DNA of 64,000 nucleotides from Ampelocalamus luodianensis (Eukaryota > Streptophyta > Magnoliopsida > Poales > Poaceae). A model generated the notes under the pieces. That model was not told the DNA's origin, did no database searches, and saw nothing but the letters and a program-made list of their open reading frames with translations. Position 1 is the stretch's first letter; every line of letters begins with the position of its first letter. The stretch covers positions 36,958,342 to 37,022,341 of the forward strand of contig CM070619.1 of assembly GCA_036346255.1 (NCBI GenBank), given 5' to 3'. The position numbers and the translations under genes were made by a program. This document shows positions 36,054 through 48,100 of this stretch, piece after piece.

Positions 36054-39000
36054 TGTAACAGCCCTAACTTAGGGTTTGTATTTCAAATGTAAAATTTTGA
36101 GGAGAAATAAAAACTTTTGTTGTCTCTTCAAATCATTTGAAAGTTTCTACATTTTCCTAGCAATTTCCATTTTCTAGAATTAAATTCTTGTGAATGGAAA
36201 TTGTTGTCAGAAATTCTTAGCCTTCAAACTTGTGATCATCCCTAGGAATATTTTTCCTGTCATCTTGATCATCCTATCTACCTCCCTGAATTATTTCACA
36301 ATTTTTAGATGTTGTTTGCTATTTCAAATGCCCAAGTCAAACCAGTTTAGAAATCTGGTCAAACCTCTGGACAGCAGCTTGGGAATTTTATTGGGAGAAA
36401 TCTGGTGCATGAAAACTCCTGGAAAAATTTCACAAGGTTGTCCTCTGTTCCAGTAAGCTTCCATAAAAATTTCGGAATTTTTGGAGCCCTGGAGCTATCT
36501 CTAAAAATTTCCCAAAACTTCTTTGTCTTTTAAATCGAATTCTGAAAACACTGTTTGTCGGGCCCGAACCACACTTGGGATCGAGTCCGACCGCACCACA
36601 TGGCTCGGTCGCGCCACCTAGCGGCACCGCCTGAGCCGATCTCTGTCGACCGTCCGATACAGATCGTGCGGCCCTCGTGCGTCGAGTCTGTCGACCTGTC
36701 CGAATGCTTACACTGATCTCAGCCGTCCATTAGCGATCGAACGGTTAGTATCTTTCCGATCGAGTCGAACCAGTTAGTAGGATCGCACCCAACTCTGGCT
36801 CGCGCCACTCCGCTTCTTTCGCTGACGTGTGGGCCATCCCTGTCAGGTCATCACCTACCTCGCGCCGAGCCGAGTGCCATCGGCGCATGCATGCGCGCCA
36901 CCTCGTCTCGCCGTCCATTCTCGGTTTTCTCGCGCGTTTCACCTCGGCCGCATCGCCCGCTGCTAGCCCATACCCTGGTGCGGCATTAATCGCCCGTCAT
37001 CTACCTCTCTGACTCGCCGCTTTTCCTTCCATGCCTCGGTGCCGAAGCTCCGCCTCTTGTTTCCTTCGCCTCTTCCCTACTTAAGCTCACCCAAAGCTCC
37101 CTCTTCCTTCTTTAGACACCATTAAGCCAACTCCTGTCACCCATTGCTCCTTCGAGCTCAAATCGTAGTAATGCTCGAGCTCGTGCACGACCGCGGCACC
37201 GCCGCGGTCATTACCGCAAACAAGTGAAGATCATCGCTTCTTTTCGTGTCATTTCGTGTTCCAAATTCTCAACCGTGTTTTCCTCAACTAATTTGAAGTT
37301 TTATTCACAGGAGCCGTTGAATTTCAACTTCCTCTTCCTCGCGGAAAGTTCAAACCTTCGCCCTCTTCTCCTGAGTTGGTTCATAGAGTAATTGCTCGCG
37401 CTTAGCGCCATCTAGTGCACTCACTCGAGCTATCTCCATCTCCTTTTCTCCTGCTTTTGCTCAGTTGTTCCTTCCTGTGACCCCTTGATCGCCGCGCAGT
37501 TCTCGCTGCCGCCATCTCGCAGCCACCGAGCCCGCGTCATTCCGGTGAGTTACCGAAGCCTCACTGATGCCCATGCGCGCGCTAGTTTTCACCTTATTCT
37601 CCTCTGGCGCAGTCGTCCCTTGTCACCCCCACTGCCGCCGCCGTGCTCCGTCGCCGCGCCACCTCAGTGCATCTCCGGCTGCCGCGTGACCACCTTCAGC
37701 TTCAATGATCCTCGAGCAACCCATTTTGGCCGTCGTCGCGACCTCGCCGCCACTCCTTCACCGGCGACTTAATCCAGTCCGAGCCGCTCGAGCCTCTCTT
37801 CTTCTTCTGCTCCTCTGCATGCGCCCGACATGTGGGGCCTACCTTCAAAACCAGTTCTTTAGTCTCTAATCATGATTAGGAATGTTCATTAGTTCACTCT
37901 CATTGCATGATCAAAATTGGTAATGGGAGTTTGAAAGTATTTTGGTGTTGTTCTCTGCAATTGTCTCCTGTTGTCGTTTCTGTTGTCGGTAGCTAAATTC
38001 TAGTTTCATGTTTATGCTTTGGATTCTTGTTTAGTGTCGTTGACTCCTTTTGTTGTAGTGGTTAGCATGAAATCATTTAGTTAGTATCTTTAAGTTTCAA
38101 AGCTCGGTTGTCATGTTTGATCGTAGGGATAGTTAGTGATCATGTTATTGTCTCTGTACATTTTGATTTATCGCGCAAGAAGATTTGGTGTAGTAGCATG
38201 TCAATTGTGATAACCTTATAATATGTTGGCATGTTGCTTAGGTGTGTTAGTAGCTGAATTTTATTAAAGCCCAAACTTCATTAGAATTTTGTTTAGCATC
38301 TCATAGTTGGATACTTGACTAGTTAGTGTTTTCAATAGCTTCTGCGTTCCATTCTCTCAACTGATAATTGTTGTTTTAGAGTAACTAGCTGTTTTTGATA
38401 TACTAACTTGATGATTAAATAATAGATGTGCACACAATCACCATCAAAGTCTGTCCAAAGTTTAAATCATATAAGAGGATTAATTTTGTGGTTAACCTGA
38501 TAAATAAGTGAGTGGGTAGATCAATCACTTGAAAGCATGTCTTATTGAAGCATCCCTGTAGCAGTTAATTGTTACTCCTTTTGTGTTGGTCTAGCCTCTG
38601 TGTATAAATTGGTGTTTGTGTTTGATTATTGAGTTTTGCCGGTGTTATTCGTTCTTATTCGCTGTTATTTGTTCAATCGTTAGGCTTCGACATTTGCGGT
38701 AACCCTGAGAGCGATCCTCCGCAAAGTTTGAGCATTCGAGCAACAAGCACTGTGCAAGCGCTTTGATCATGTTTATCCCAATTTTAAAGTCTAATATTTT
38801 GTTTCAACCAGATGTATGCATCGCTTAATTTGTGTTAAATTGGTTAGTTAATCCTTAGATGCATAATCTGTAGGCAAATGATTATCCTCTACTACCTGGG
38901 CCTAGGTTATTTGCTGTGATTAGAGATCGCTGGATGATCTCTTGTCACTTAGTAGATACGATTTCAGCTGCTTAGACATGCTTAGTATCGGTAGAAATGG

Positions 39001-40317
39001 GCGGTTATCGACTTAGCTCAGAACCTTGATCACACAAAATTTACAATAACTTTATGTTTCAGCATTTTTGCTATGTTTAATTGCAAAATTAAAAATGAAA
39101 ACAAAAATGATTTAGACTTGGGCACAATGGTAAGACTGTGTGATCAGTTGGGTGTATCGAAAGGTGCCCAGCCGCTTAAGGACTCGAGTTACTTGCGCCA
39201 CCGCATCGAGCATTTTGCGTGCTAACCACACTAGAGTATATGGGACCTCTCTTGACCTAGTACTTTGGCGTATTGGCTCGGGTCGCAGGAGGTCGCAGGA
39301 GGGATGGAGGTGGGAGCATGGTAGTTGTCCAAAAGCTTTATCCTCGAGTGGGTAGTTGCCTTTTCGGCTTTACCATGTAAGCGCATGGATTTCTATCCAT
39401 ATGAGCGGCTCGTAGTTAATACACAATATTGGAAAAGTCTCGAGGACTTAGTCAGCTGCGCACTTCTCGAAGTGTGCTTGGCTTAAAGGCGATCCAAGTG
39501 TGGGTACATTGGTACACCCTGCAGGTTAAAACTATTCGAATAGCCTCGCCCTAGGTTATGGACACGCTCGGATACGCCCCCAAGAACTAGACTACAACAT
39601 TTAAATTAAAACTTGATGGGTGGTACGAATCTGGGGATTCGTGCTATGTTGTGGTGACTATTGGGATAGTCACTTCTAGGTGGTTACTTGTATCTATCTT
39701 TATTTCGCTGTTATTTCAACCTTAAAAATGAATTGCAAACTTGCCTTCAAACTGTATTACATTATTGCAAATAAAGTTGGCTTTATGCAAATAAAACATA
39801 TGGCCTCCACCAAATAAGCCTGCATGTAGTTTATGAATAGGTCTGCTAGTTCACACGTCAGTCTTGCGGGTACAAAGACAATCTTTGTACTCAGGTGCTT
39901 TGCTTAATGTTTTTATTGCAGAGGAAGAAGGTGAGCCCCAAGGGCCTCACTCGTGAGTCAGGTTGCCGCTTCGTGGGCGACTAGACTTGGCGGTCCGCCG
40001 ATGCCTTGTGGGTTGGAGGCACGCGATTGGCTTTGTTTATAGCCATCTTATGGCACTTTTGCTTCCACTGTCGATCTCGCTTATTTTTGTATCTTGTGGC
40101 CTGTCGCCTTTGTCTGTAATAACTCTACTATTTGTTTATCTTCCGCTTGGTAGTGTGGTGTTTGGACTCTATGTTTGGAATGGAGTTGATGTCTAATTTT
40201 GTAACGAGGTGTGTATATCGCTCGGAAGTATACATATCTCGAGGATCATTATTTGATTTGTGATGCTAGGACCGGTGGTTGGTTACATTACAAGCCAAAT
40301 AAATTGGGGTCCTCACA
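36054..40317 (+). repeat. R2 5' LTR
   Basis: The LTR has TG...CA ends. An AT-rich first 500 bases is followed by a GC-rich section (about 36540-37850) and a long AT-rich section. It carries the hairpin at 39654-39673 and the palindrome CTATTCGAATAG near 39533. Towards its end a splice-acceptor-like TTTTTATTGCAG is followed by AGGAAGAAG and GTGAGC (about 39910-39935). Confidence 0.92.
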
Positions 40318-40750
40318 AAGTTGGTATCGAGCCATTCGACTGTAGCAACCCAAGCCCGATGCCTTTAGGATATTTTGAAAAGTTTAATTTCAAAGTATAA
40401 AAGGGTTTATGAAAACCTAGGCAGATTCTCAGGTTTTACTCCTTACCTATCTTAGCCTTCTACTCTCATCTTACTCTAATTTGAGTTTAAAACTTGGTTT
40501 CTCTCTTTTCTTTCAAAAGATAGTGCTACCGGTAGAATCAGTCTTTGGGAGAACCATAGAGAATTAGCCTAATTAAAATTTGTGGGAGCATAAGGGTAAG
40601 ATATGTATGAGTTTGCTAAGTGTCTGATTTTTGTCCATTGGTTTTGTAACTTAAAAGTCTTGTGTTTGTTTTGTGCTGTTAGTAAGTTATTTGCAGTGGG
40701 TTATCGACTTCGTGTTTTCCGGCTATTGTTAACTTGTCTTAGTGAAACAG
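40318..40750 (+). other. R2 leader with primer binding site
   Basis: The primer site at 40322-40333 reads TGGTATCGAGCC, lacking one A compared with the initiator-Met site. The remaining leader is AT-rich and has no coding signal before the ATG at 40751. Confidence 0.8.
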
Positions 40751-41840
40751 ATGGCCGGGAGAACGCGTGGCGCCAAGCCAGGCTGGTCATGATGAGGAGC
40801 TTCCTCTCCTCCGACCATGGTCGAGGTTCTCGCCGATCGAGCGAAACCGCATGGACCAGACGCGCATCTTGGAGGTTATTGCTAGAATACCTCCACTCGC
40901 CGGTGGTGGCGGCCACCGGACTCGCGGGGACTTGCGAGTTCCTCCGTCACGCAGACCACCGACTTTCTCCCGCCTCGAGGACCTCTCGATGCGGATGATT
41001 GGTCGCGCATGGTTGAGCGGAAGCTCAACATAGCTCAAGACCAGCGCAGGATAAGGCACTCTTCGCCACCACCACGACGCGGCAAAGACTCTCATGGTGG
41101 GAGAACTATCTCGCCATGCAGCCCGCGCCATGTGGTCGCGTGGGAGGAGTTCAGTCACCTTTCGTCGGGCCCACATCCCGCATGGCCCGATGAAGTGAAG
41201 AAGAAAGAATTCCTCGCGCTCAAGCAAGGGTGCAAATCGTGACTGAGCACCTGCACGCGAGTTCAATCATTTGGCCTGTTATGCTCCAGGAGGTGGCCTC
41301 AGATGAGGCTAAGCAGAGAAGTTTATGGATGGCTTGTCCGAGGAGCCGCAGACAAGCTATCTATTGTAGACTTCTTCGACTTTCGTGCCTTGGTAGATAA
41401 GGCCATTGTTGCCGAAAGATAAGGCAAAGGCGGCGAGTCCCGCAAGCGCAAATGGGAGGCCCATCAGTCTACTCACACCACTCACTGCCTCGGTGGGCTA
41501 GCACCAGGCCCGTTCTTTTGCTCCACCGGCGCCGAGGCCATCTCGAACCAGCTCCTCGTCCACCGCAGCCATGTTTGACCACGTGCGCCGCGATCCAAGA
41601 CAGAGCGCCTCCGCAATCCGGCGCCGAGGTTACTTGTTTTCGGCCACAACAAGGGCCACTACGCCAACGCTGCCCTCGAGTGTTGCGGTAGCCCCTCGCC
41701 CTAATGGAGGACGCGGCAGGGAGTGGTCATCCAACCGACGTAAGATTATCCGAAGACCTGAGTGCGAGCAGCGGTCGAGTCAACCACCTTTCACCGAGGA
41801 GGCTCAGGAGGCGCGATGTCGTGATGGGTACACTTCTTGT
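40751..41840 (+). pseudogene. R2 gag, frameshifted
   Basis: The likely start is ATGGCCGGGAGAACG at 40751. The reading then moves to other frames: IERNRMDQTRILEVIARIPP (about 40827-40890), then text around 41330-41420 matching the R1 gag words on Asp-Phe-rich and Asp-Lys-Ala-Ile-Val segments. A damaged zinc knuckle lies at about 41635-41690. Only its second half (Asn-Lys-Gly-His-Tyr-Ala-Asn) is clear. At least five frame changes are present. Confidence 0.65.
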
Positions 41841-42535
41841 TAATTCGTCGCCCCGCGGTAGATATTTGATTCTCGAGCATCGCATTCTTTATTTCAAGAT
41901 CATTCGCTGCTGTTAGTGGTCTTCACTTTGTTCCTTTGGGAATTCCTTTGCTCATCCGCTCTCGGGTCGGAAATGAGAGCGATCTGATGTCGGGATGTCC
42001 CTATCGTAGTCAAAGGAGTGGAATTTTTGGCAAATCTCATCTGCTCAACTCAAATGAGCCTAGATGTAATTCTTGGTATGGATTGGTTGTCCCAACACTT
42101 GGGACAGATCGATTGTGCCAAGAAGATGGTTTTCCTCACCAACTTTTATGGCGAGCAGGTTGGCTTTTCCTCGCAGCAGACAAGAGTCACACCTTTGTGC
42201 ACTTGCAGAAAAGCCGACTTTGAAGATTCAGAGGTTCCCACTTTGTGATTTTGAGGATGTTTTTCCCGATGATTTACCCGGATGCCTCCGTTCGAGATCC
42301 GAGTTTGTCATCGAGTTGTCGCCGTCTTGCTTCCCTATCTCGGCGCGCCGTGATCGGATGCCTCCCAATGAGCTAGAAGAATTGAAGAAGCGCCTTGGTG
42401 AGCTCAAGCCAAGGGTTTCATCCGTCCCAGCCATCCCTTGGGGTTGTCCTGATCTTTGTGAAGAAGAAGGACAAGACTTTATGCATGTGTTGATTACCGC
42501 CCTCTCAATGAGGTGACAAGAAGAACAAATATCCT
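41841..42535 (+). pseudogene. R2 protease region, frameshifted
   Basis: At 41866-41890 the text corresponds to the aspartic protease active-site segment, but the invariant Gly codon after Asp-Ser reads CGA (Arg). The next part, with LDVILGMDWLSQHLGQIDCAKK (42067-42130), follows in another frame. The end matches FPDDLPG-type text (about 42255-42285) that leads into RT. Protease would normally cut the gag-pol polyprotein. As written it is inactive. Confidence 0.68.
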
Positions 42536-43140
42536 TTGCCTCGCATTGATGATCCGCTTGACCGCTTGACTAGAGCCAAGGTGTTCTCAAAGATTGATTT
42601 GAGAATGGGGTATCATCAGGTCAGGATCAGATCAGAGGATATTCCGAAGACGGCTTTCACTACTCGTTATGGTCTGTACGAGTATACCGTCATGTCTTTC
42701 GGTTTAACCAATGCTCCAGCTTTGTTCATGAACCTTATGAATTCAGTATTCATGGAGTATTTGGATAAATTTGTGGTGGTCTTTATTGATGATATTCTTA
42801 TCTATTCCAAGACTGAATCAGAGCATGCTAAGCATCTGAAGATTGTTTTGAGCAAATTGCGGGAGCATCAGCTATATGCAAAGTTCAAGAAATGTGAGTT
42901 CGTTGAAGGAAGTGGCATTCTTGGGCCATGTTCTTTCAATTTGAGGCGAAATGTGGATCCCAAAGAAGGTCGATGTTCTATCTTGGGGCAGCCCAAGTCA
43001 GCCACCGATGTGCGGAGTTTTCTCGGTTTAGCGGGCTATTACCGCGCTTTATCGAGAACTTCTCCAAGATCGCCAAGCCGATGACTCGAATTGCTCAAGA
43101 AGGACAAGAAGTTTGTGTGGTCCTCTGCTTGTGATGAGGG
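42536..43140 (+). pseudogene. R2 reverse transcriptase
   Basis: The open frame 42536-43084 (182 codons) contains RT motif A ([13 protein letters not shown], residues 19-31), the [15 protein letters not shown] motif (50-64) and the catalytic FIDD box (83-86). After residue 120 the frame slips: the text for the R1 words [13 protein letters not shown] appears shifted. The following LGLAGYY text lies in this frame but its continuation ([14 protein letters not shown]) is in the next frame at about 43030-43100. The upstream fingers region is frameshifted at 42360-42535. Confidence 0.85.
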
Positions 43141-43600
43141 CTTTCAGAGCTCAAACAGCTTTTGACTTCACCTCATCCTCACTCTTCCGACATCCACAAG
43201 AGCTTCGATATTTATTGCGATGCCTCTCGCCGTGGACTCGGCTGTGTTCTTATGCAGAAGGCAAGGCGGTTGCCTATGCATCCAGCGCTTGAGACCTCAT
43301 GAGCTCAACTATCCCACCCATGATTTAGAGCTTGTCATGTGGTTCATGCACTCAAGATTTGGCGGCATTATCGATCGGTAACGCTGTGAGGTGTATTCGA
43401 TCACAAGAGTTTGAAATACTTGTTCACTCAAACAGATCCAACCTCGTGCAGGAGATGGCTAGAATTGATCAAAGATTATGACATGGGTATTCAAGATCAT
43501 CCCGGCAAGGCCAATGTGGTTGCCGATACACTTAGCCGAAAGGTGTATTGCAATACTGATGATCCAAGAGCAAAGAACTCGCACTTCTTGCAGAATTTCA
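43141..43600 (+). pseudogene. R2 RNase H, frameshifted
   Basis: RNase H text equivalent to R1 residues 180-295 is present in pieces: [15 protein letters not shown] (about 43213-43258), a damaged Glu segment near 43320, and then [10 protein letters not shown]...[14 protein letters not shown] in the open frame from 43411. The last catalytic Asp (VADTLSR) is intact. At least four frame changes occur within 300 bases. Confidence 0.75.
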
Positions 43601-45093
43601 GCGTCTCAACTTGGGTTTGGTTGAGCATGGTTCCCTTGTCGCCTTGGTTGTGCAACCGACCTTGGTGGATCAAATCAAGGCAGCACAGAATCGATGATGG
43701 TGTGGGTAAAATCAGCGAGAACATCAGAATGGATCACCAAGTGTTTCACGTAAGATGAGCACGGTGTTGTATGGTTTGGGCAGCGCCTTGTGGTCCCAAA
43801 GGTCCCGTGAGTTATGGATTTGATTCTGCAGAGGCCCATGATTCGCCTTTATCCATCCATCTCGGGCCACTAAAATGTACCAAGATCTGCTGAGAGATGC
43901 GTGGACTCGCATGAAGCGCGAGATTGCGTGTTCGTGGCCGATGTGACATATGTTGTCGCTGTTAAGGCCGAGCATCGGCGTCAAAGCAGTCTCCTTCACC
44001 TTTGCCGCACTGAATGGAAGTGGGATCACGAGGCATGGACTTCATCACCGGTCTACCCTGCACTCCTGCAGTGGAAGGATGCATTATGGGTTATCATCGA
44101 TCGATTGACGAAGGTGGCTCATTTCCTTCCAAAGGTCGCGATCGAAGATTGATGTGAATCGCTTAGCGGATCTTTACATATCCCGTATTGTGAGTCGCAT
44201 GGTGTGCCACGAACAATTGTGTCGATCGTGGTTCTCTGTTCACCTCTCGGTTTTGGCATAGTCTGCAGGAAGCCATGGGGACCCGTCTTTCGCTCATTTC
44301 GACCTATCATCCTCGTGATCGATGGTCGACGGAGCGCGTCAATCAGTGCTTGAAGACATGCTCGTGCTTGTGTTCTTTCCTATGGAAAGAATTGGGAGAA
44401 GTGCCTACCGCTTGCCGAAGTTCTCCTACAACAACAGCTTCCAGCTAGTCTCAGATGGCACCGCTTGAGGCCTTGTATGGGAGGAGATGCGAACCCCATT
44501 GAACTGGTCGAGACTGGGAGAGACGGCTCTTTGGCCCGATTCCATCAATGAGGCCGAAAGTCATGCGCTTGATTCGTGAGCACTTGCGCGTAGCTCACCC
44601 GAGCGCGTAAGAGCTATGCGGATCGCCGCCGTGCGTGAGCCGAGTTTCCGCCCAATGACTTTGTGTATCTCAAAGTCTCGCCTCTGAGGGACATCGCTGT
44701 TTGGTGTCAAGGGCAATCGGCTCCTCGATATGTCGGGACATATCGCATCATCAAGAGAGTGGAGCTGTTGCATACAAGCCGGAGTTGCCGCTACACTTGA
44801 GGGGGTGCATGATGTTTTCCATGTGTCACAATTGAAGAAGTGCCTTCGTGTTCCAAAGGAGGAAACGCCATTGGAAAATATCGATGTGCGTGAAGATCTC
44901 GCCCTATCGTGAACGCCTCGTTCAGATCCTCGAAGAAGCCGAGCGCAGAACAAGGAACCGTGTGATCAAGTTCCTTAAAGTTCGATGGTCGAACCACTCA
45001 GAGGATGAAGCCACTTGGGAGCGGGAAGATCGTCCTCCGGCGGACACAGTCCTTCTTCTCCTGATGATCAGAATCTCTGGCGAGATTCCGTAA
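43601..45093 (+). pseudogene. R2 integrase and chromodomain, frameshifted
   Basis: Unlike R1, R2 keeps the integrase core region. Text such as VKAEHRRQS (43960) and ALWVIIDRLTKVAHFLP (about 44082-44132) belongs to the zinc-binding and catalytic core. The YHPRD-type segment follows near 44310. The C-terminal part includes HDVFHVSQLKKCLRVP (about 44805-44860) and a chromodomain tail QILEEAERRTRNRVIKFLKV through EDEATWERED (44926-45035). Frame changes are frequent. The DDE residues cannot all be read in one frame. Confidence 0.75.
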
Positions 45094-45103
45094 GGGGGAG
45101 ATT
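45091..45103 (+). promoter_or_regulatory. R2 polypurine tract
   Basis: TAAGGGGGAGATT, with one further T, lies directly before the TG of the 3' LTR at 45104. It is the counterpart of the tract in R1. Confidence 0.88.
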
Positions 45104-48100
45104 TGTAACAGCCCTAACTTAGGGTTTGTATTTCAAATGTAAAATTTTGAGGAGAAATAAAACTTTTGTTGTCTCTTCAAATCATTTGAAAGTTTCTACA
45201 TTTTTCCTAGCAATTTCCATTTTCTAGAATTAAATTCTTGTGAATGGAAATTGTTGTCAGCAAATTCTTAGCCTTCAAACTTGTGATCATCATCTAGGAA
45301 TATTTTTCCTGTCATCTTGATCATCCTATCTACCTCCCTGAATTATTTCACAATTTTTAGATTTTGTTTGCTATTTCAAATGCCCAAGTCAAACCAGTTT
45401 AGAAATCTGGTCAAACCTCTGGACAGCAGCTTGGGAATTTTATTGGGAGAAATCTGTTGCATGAAAACTCCTGGAAAAATTTCACAAGGTTGTCCTCTGT
45501 TCCAGTAAGCTTCCATAAAAATTTCGGAATTTTTGGAGCCCTGGAGCTATCTCTAAAAATTTCCCAAAACTTCTTTGTCTTTTAAATCGAATTCTGAAAA
45601 CACTGTTTGTCGGGCCCGAACCACACTTGGGATCGAGTCCGACCGCACCACATGGCTCGGTCGCGCCACCTAGCGGCACCGCTGAGCCGATGTCATCCGA
45701 CCGTCCGATACTGGTCGTGCGGCCCTCGTGGCGTCGAGTCCGTCGACCGTCAGAATGCTTACATCGATCTCGGCCGTCCATTAGCGATCGAGCGGTTAGT
45801 ATCTTTCCGATCGAGTCGAACCGCTTAGTAGGATCGCGCAACTCGCTCGCGCCACTCCGCTTCTTCGCCGACGTGTGGCCATCCTGTCAGTCATCACCTA
45901 CTCGCGCCGAGCCGAGTGCCATCGGCGCGCATGCATGCGCGCCACCTCGTCTCGCCGTCCATTCTCGGTTTTCTCGCGTTTCACCTCGGCGCACGCCCGC
46001 TGCTAGCCCATACCTGGTGCGGCATTAATCGCCGTCATCGCCTCTCGACTCGCCGCTTTTCCTTCCATGCGTCTCGGTGCGAAGCTCCGCCTCTTGTTTC
46101 TTCGCCCTCTTCCCTACTTAAGCTCACCCAAAGCTCCCTCTTCCTTCTTTAGACACCATTAAGCCAACTCCATCACCCATTGCTCCTTCGAGCTCAAATC
46201 GTAGTAATGCTCGAGCTCGTGCACGCCAGTAACACCGCCGCCGTGTCATTACATAAACGATGAAGATCATCGTTTCCTTTTCGTGTCATTTCGTGTTCCA
46301 GCTCTCAACCGTGTTTTCCTCAACTAATTTGAAGTTTTATTCACGAGGGCCGTTGAATTTCAACTTCCTCTTCCTCGGCCGAAAGTTCAAACCTTCGTCC
46401 TCTTCTCGGTGAGTTGGTTCATAGAGTAATTGCTCGCGCTAGCGCATCTAGTGCACTCACTCGAGCCTATCTCCATCTCCCTTTTCTCTGTTTTTGCTCA
46501 GTTGTTCCTTCCGGTGACCCCTTGATCGCCGCCGCGAGTTCTCGCCGCCGCCATCTCCGGCAGCCACCGAGCTCCGCGTCATTCGGTGAGTTATCAAGCC
46601 TCACCGATGCCCATGCGCGCTAGTTTTCACCTTATTCTCCTCTGCGCGATCGTCCTTGTCACCCCATCGCCGGCCGCCGTGCTCGCCGCGCGCCACCTCG
46701 GTGCATCTCCGTGCGCGTGACCACCTTCACTTGATGATCCTCAAGCAACCCATTTTGGCCGTCGTCGCGACCTCGCCGCCACTCCTTCACCGGCGACGAA
46801 TCCAGTCCGAGCCGCCGAGCCTCTCTGTTTCTCTCAGTTGTGCTCCTCTGCATGCATCGGCGGTGGGCCCACTCCTTCAAAACCAGTTCTTTAGTCTCTA
46901 ATCATGATTAGGAATGTTCATTAGTTCACTCTCATTGCATGATCAAAATTGGTAATGGGAGTTTGAAAGTATTTTGGTGTTGTTCTCTGCAATTGTCTCC
47001 TGTTGTCGTTTCTGTTGTCAGTAGCTAAATTCTAGTTTCATGTTTATGCTTTGGATTCTTGTTTAGTGCTGGTTGACTCCCTTTTGTTGTAGTGGTTAGC
47101 ATGAAATCATTTAGTTAGTATCTTTAAGTTTCAAAGCTCTGGTTGTCATGTTTGATCATAAGGGATAGTTAGCTGATCATGTTATTGTCTCTCAGACTTT
47201 TGATTTATCGCAGATAAGATTTGTGTAGTAGCATGTGAATTGTGATAACCTTATAATATGTTGGCATGTTGCTTAGGTGTGTTAGTAGCTGAATTTTATT
47301 AAAGCCCAAACTTAATTAGAATTTTGTTTAGCATCTCATAGTTGGATACTTGACTAGTTAGTGTTTTCAATAGCTTCTTGCGAGTTCTGTTTTCTCTCAA
47401 CCGATAATTGTTGTTTTAGAGTAACTAGCTGTTTTTGATATACTAACTTGATGATTAAATAATAGATGTGCACACAATCACCATCAAAGTCCATGTCCAA
47501 AGTTTAAATCATATAGGAGGATTAATTTTGTGGTTAACCTTGATAAATAAGTGAGTGGGTAGATCAATCACTTGAAAGCATGTCTTATTGAAGCATCCTC
47601 AGAGTGCTTAATTGTTACTCCTTTTGTGTTGGTCTAGCCTCTGTGTATAAATTGGTGTTTGTGTTTGATTATTGAGTTTTGCGGTGTTATTCGCTTATTC
47701 GTTATTTGTTCAATCGTTAGGCTTCGACATTTGCGGTAACCCGAGAGCGATCCTCTGCAACGAGTTGAGCATTTTGAGCAACAAGAACAGTGCAAGCAGC
47801 TTGATCATGTTTATCCCAGATTTTAAAGTCTAATATTTTGTTTCAACTGTATGTATGCATCGCTTAATTTGTGTTAAATTGGTTAGTTAATCCTTAGATG
47901 CATAATCTGTAGGCAAATGATTATCCTCTACTACCTGGGCCTAGGTTATTTGTCGTGATTAGAGATCATTGGATGATCTCTTGTCACTTAGTAGATACGA
48001 TTTCACCGCTTAGACATGCTTAGTATCGGTAGAAATGGGCGGTTATCGACTTAGTCGGTAACCTTGATCACACAAAATTTACTATAACTTTATGTTTCAA

